Shown piece by piece: positions 61,301-64,000 of a stretch of 64,000 bases of DNA. The stretch lies in the NCBI GenBank assembly GCA_947044405.1, contig CAMRHE010000197.1, positions 62,001 to 126,000 of the forward strand, in the 5' to 3' direction. A program made the translations under genes and the position numbers. The stretch comes from Leptodactylus fallax. Lineage: Eukaryota > Chordata > Amphibia > Anura > Leptodactylidae. The notes below the pieces were generated by a model, which was not told the DNA's origin, made no database searches, and was given only the letters and a program-made list of their open reading frames with translations. Numbering within the stretch: position 1 is the stretch's first letter; every line of letters begins with the position of its first letter.

Positions 61301-62020
61301 ATCAGTCCTTTTTTTCTCACATACAATCCATTTAATTATATATTTATTTATTTATTTATTTTTTCTCTTTATTTAGTTTAGACCCATTAGCCACGCCCCC
61401 ACACGTGAGTTGTGCTAAAACGGAATACAACAGGAGGCCCAGGAGCAGAGGATCATAAGTGGACATGCCTCAGGATGGCGCAGAAGTCCCAATGGGCAAG
61501 GATGTTACAATGTGGCTTTGCAATTGAGGGGGGAATCGGTAAGGCTCTGGACTCCCCAATATCACTGTTACAAGAGGCATTTGTAGTGGCATAACAAAAG
61601 TCTTGTGGGCCTGGGTGCAAACTTTTGTGTGGGGCCCCTTGCCCCTCCCTACAACAAATTTTTGACAGTGACAGTTATGGGTGCAGCAGCGGTATCTCAG
61701 ATATTTGAAAGGAATACAGCTGTAGTATCCACAACTGCAGCTATCAAGAATATGATGAGCGAGCAGCACCTGGCATATAAAAACAATACTGGGAGCTGTG
61801 TGCTTTGGGAAACAGCTGATCTGCAGTGTCCTAACAGTCAGATATAAAGATCAGTGGGGGTCCAACACCTGGGGCCCCTGCTGATCAATTCTTTGAAGTT
61901 CCTGTGGTGCTTTTGTGAGTGCCGTGATTCCTTCCCTATTTACATTGCACAGCATCAGTTTTATAATCACCAAACAATGTTATTACATCCAGATGGCATG
62001 TGATGTGAATAGTGAAGGGG
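61301..62020. other. Non-coding interval with TTTA microsatellite and repeat fragments
   Basis: A (TTTA)n microsatellite spans about 61341-61359. At 61590-61650 (ggcataacaaaagtcttgt, tgtggggccccttgcccc) and at 61850-61895 (gatcagtgggggtccaacac, ctggggcccctgctgatcaa) it carries two dispersed frog repeat fragments. The second forms an inverted pair, gatcag with ctgatc. No gene. Confidence 0.5.
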
Positions 62021-62199
62021 CTCCACACAGTATTATATGCTCCAGAGTGGCCTCCACACAGTATTATATGCTCCACAGTGACCCCCCACACAGTATTATA
62101 TGCTCCACAGTGGCCCCAACATAGTACTATACGCTCCACAGTGGCCCCCACACAGTATTATATGCTCCACAGTGGCCTCCACACAGTATTATATGCTCC
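62021..62199 (+). repeat. Minisatellite, about 31-bp unit, six copies
   Basis: The unit ctccacacagtattatatg followed by ctccacagtggc repeats about six times with small changes (agagtggc, agtgaccc, aacatagtactatacg). Weaker copies continue towards 62400 (cccacacagtctaatgctcc, acattatatgcccccac). The overlapping small reading frames here simply translate the repeat. Confidence 0.9.
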
Positions 62200-62480
62200 C
62201 AACAGCCCCCCCTCCACTGCGGTGGTATTATTATACTCTGGGGTATAATACCTCCCTCCCAACTTTCAAAGGACAGAAAGAGGGACAAAAAGGGAGGTGC
62301 GCTATGTTCGCTGCAGCAGATTTAGCTCCACCCACTTCTACGTTGACTCCACCCATTCTCATCCATTTTTTTCCATGTGCTCCCACACAGTCTAATGCTC
62401 CTACAGTCACCCTAACATTATATGCCCCCACATTGTAATGTTCCCCTCCAATTGCCCCACAGTATTAAGTCCCTCTCCTC
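62200..62480. repeat. Dispersed repeat fragments and decayed minisatellite
   Basis: The stretch 62240-62360 (cctccctcccaactttcaaa, ggacagaaagagggac, gctccacccacttctacg) resembles a further frog dispersed repeat. From 62380 to 62470 degenerate copies of the preceding minisatellite resume (cacagtctaatgctcc, ccccacagtattaag). Confidence 0.45.
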
Positions 62481-62497
62481 GTGCTCCAGTTTAAACT

Positions 62498-62726
62498 AGA
62501 GGGGGACATTAAACTGGGGCAGCTGGAGGGGAACATTAAACTATGGGGCAGCTGGAGGGTGACATTAAACAGTGGGGGTAGTTGGAGGGGAACATTAAAC
62601 TGGGGTCAACTAGAGGCAGACATGTCCCCCCTCCAGCTACGCCCCACGGTTTAATCCCCTCCTCCAGTTGAGCCCAGTCTAATGTCACCCTGCATTTGCC
62701 CCCCCCCCCAGTTTAATGCCCCCCCT
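62498..62726. repeat. GC-rich minisatellite with inverted second half
   Basis: From 62498 to about 62625 a unit of about 35 bp (gagggggacattaaactggg followed by gcagctg) is repeated four times on the plus strand. From about 62626 to 62726 the same words appear reverse-complemented (cccctccagctacgcccc, acggtttaatcccctcctcc, cagtttaatgcccccc). The halves can therefore fold on each other. A run of 12 C lies at about 62699-62709. Confidence 0.8.
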
Positions 62727-63436
62727 CGATCGATCTGTTCGCCAAAGTATACAATTACGTTATCAAACAAACTTGATGATCCAACAATCAATTGTCACAA
62801 GCACAGAATCCAAGAAACCATAAAACTTAACCTTTAATATTAATTATAATAATAAATATTTAAGACGGTCAGAGAATATCACCAATTAATGTGCACAAAA
62901 CAAACAGTGCTCTAGATAAAAAAGGGAACGGTCTTACCCGGACCTACTGAAAGACGTTAGGGACTCAACAGGACTTACAGATGAAGGGCTGGTATAATTA
63001 TACCCTATCTCTCACCTATGTCCCACAATGACTCCTGTCCTAACAAGGACAGTCCCAAAACTCTCCCTGTATCTCCCTATCAAATTAGATCCATTTTCCC
63101 AAAATGTGGGGCCTTAGCTTAAAGGAGGAAGCAAAAGCCATCATTATAGTTCTCCAGAATGGTTGAAGCCATTAAAATGAACGCATCTCTGGATATCAGC
63201 AATTCAGTAAGATTAGTTTGAACGCATAGGCCACTTAAACATGGAGGATTTAATCTTTGTGAATAGCATAGTCTTCTGCCCCTGTCATGCCCCTTTCACA
63301 AGAAGGGTGAAAAACTCTCAATTTCCAGGGCTGAAACCGGTTATAGGTGAAGTTTATAAATTGAAAGTATATTAGTACATTTTTTAATTTTGTATTTGCC
63401 TACCACAGAAAATTATTTCCTGGCTCCAGAAACCCC
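62727..63436. other. Non-coding interval, nothing recognised
   Basis: Spacer without recognisable genes, RNA genes or tandem repeats. The stretch 62740-62900 is AT-rich (taatattaattataataata). Confidence 0.4.
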
Positions 63437-63676
63437 TAAGGCTCCATGCAGCGAATCGTTACAAAAAAGATAGTTCGGAAAAGGCCGAATTTTTCTCTGC
63501 GGACCTCCTGTCTGTATTATGCCTATACGAAAAACGTCAGAATTTCTGTAGGTATAATTGACATTATTGACTTCTGCCACAGATTTTTTTCTTCAATGTG
63601 TGGATGGGATTAGCCAGAATGTAAAACACAGCATTTTTTGCCTCGACGTTTCCGTAACATGGGGCCCCGGCCTTAA
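63437..63676 (+). repeat. Dispersed anuran repeat, copy 2
   Basis: Second copy of the family at 54961-55315, same orientation and same block order (ctgcggac, tattatgcctat, taggtataattgacat, caatgtgtggatgggattag). It begins aaggctccatgcagcgaatc and ends aacatggggccccggcctta, which give better edges for the family than copy 1. No coding capacity. Confidence 0.65.
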
Positions 63677-64000
63677 ACTGTTATCATGATACTGCAGGAC
63701 TTTGTTCATAATCAGTCACTAATAACATGATCACATTTTTATTATTATTCTTCGGTTATTATTACATGATTTTTGAATAGTCTTGTCTAATATGTCTCAT
63801 ACCTCTATGAATTATCTCTTACTGACATTTTAGCTATCCTCTTGTTAGAGTTCAAAATATAATAGTGAGCAAATGTAACCTCCAGGCCGCCACAACACAG
63901 GACCTTTATTATTTTGGCAGGCTATGAATGACATTCCTTAGATACGCTGCTATGAGAACAAGCCTGCGAGCAATTGCTTTGATTATCCAGAACAAAATCT
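63677..64000. other. Non-coding interval to window edge
   Basis: AT-rich sequence with a short imperfect pair (attattattcttcggttattattac) near 63742. No gene or repeat recognised. Confidence 0.4.

Noticed and set aside
61470..61769. 99-codon minus-strand frame
   Set aside because: It crosses a dispersed repeat fragment and shows no domain or exon signals.
62012..62438. Reading frames of 66-112 codons on both strands
   Set aside because: They translate the minisatellite and neighbouring repeats (repetitive peptides such as LHTVLYAP), not a protein gene.

Overview
This window looks like nuclear DNA of a vertebrate, most likely a frog or toad. No protein-coding host gene is recognisable. The anuran assignment rests on the interspersed repeats of the last 12 kb: TTAA-flanked MITEs whose ends fit the TTAAAGGRR terminus of the Xenopus T2 MITE superfamily, a 5'-truncated CR1-type LINE, 'ctggccatacaca' elements, fragments of the 'cttaggataggtcatcaata' and 'gggggtccaacacc' repeats, and a 'cacacagtattatatgctcc' minisatellite. 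These family names come from memory and were not searched.

Positions 1-51705 are one satellite DNA block that continues past the left edge. The monomer is 116 bp. It is built as 46 bp plus 70 bp, each part carrying a 25-bp direct repeat centred on the palindrome GGACCAGGTCC, and the 70-bp part folds into a 51-nt hairpin. Shortened 70-bp monomers recur through the block. Variant monomers return at fixed distances (about 1995, 2109 and 3341 bp in the left half, 2413 bp in part of the right half), so the array has higher-order repeats. At 27547-27558 the orientation of every monomer flips. The left 27.5 kb reads forward, the right 24.1 kb reads in reverse, and the two meet at a 12-bp microhomology, so the block is a very large imperfect inverted repeat. 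Several short patches of scrambled or base-dropped sequence look like assembly error or local decay. Monomers become more divergent towards the right edge.

Positions 51706-64000 are gene-free, repeat-rich DNA. In order they hold an anuran repeat fragment, two T2-type MITEs, a hAT-like miniature element, a 'ggccatacaca' element, a dispersed repeat with a perfect 14-bp hairpin, a 291-bp insertion carrying what appears to be an intact type I hammerhead ribozyme, the 3' end of a CR1 LINE with an open reading frame for the last 125 residues of ORF2, another T2-like element, a hammerhead-derived motif next to a 170-bp inverted repeat, and two minisatellites, the second of which is itself inverted.

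The items most worth following up are the hammerhead ribozyme at 57525-57600 (complete core, three helices, tertiary-contact loops in the right place, inside an insert with 20-bp flanking repeats), the inversion of the palindrome-rich satellite, and the second, degenerate hammerhead-like motif beside the foldback repeat at 60.8-61.3 kb.
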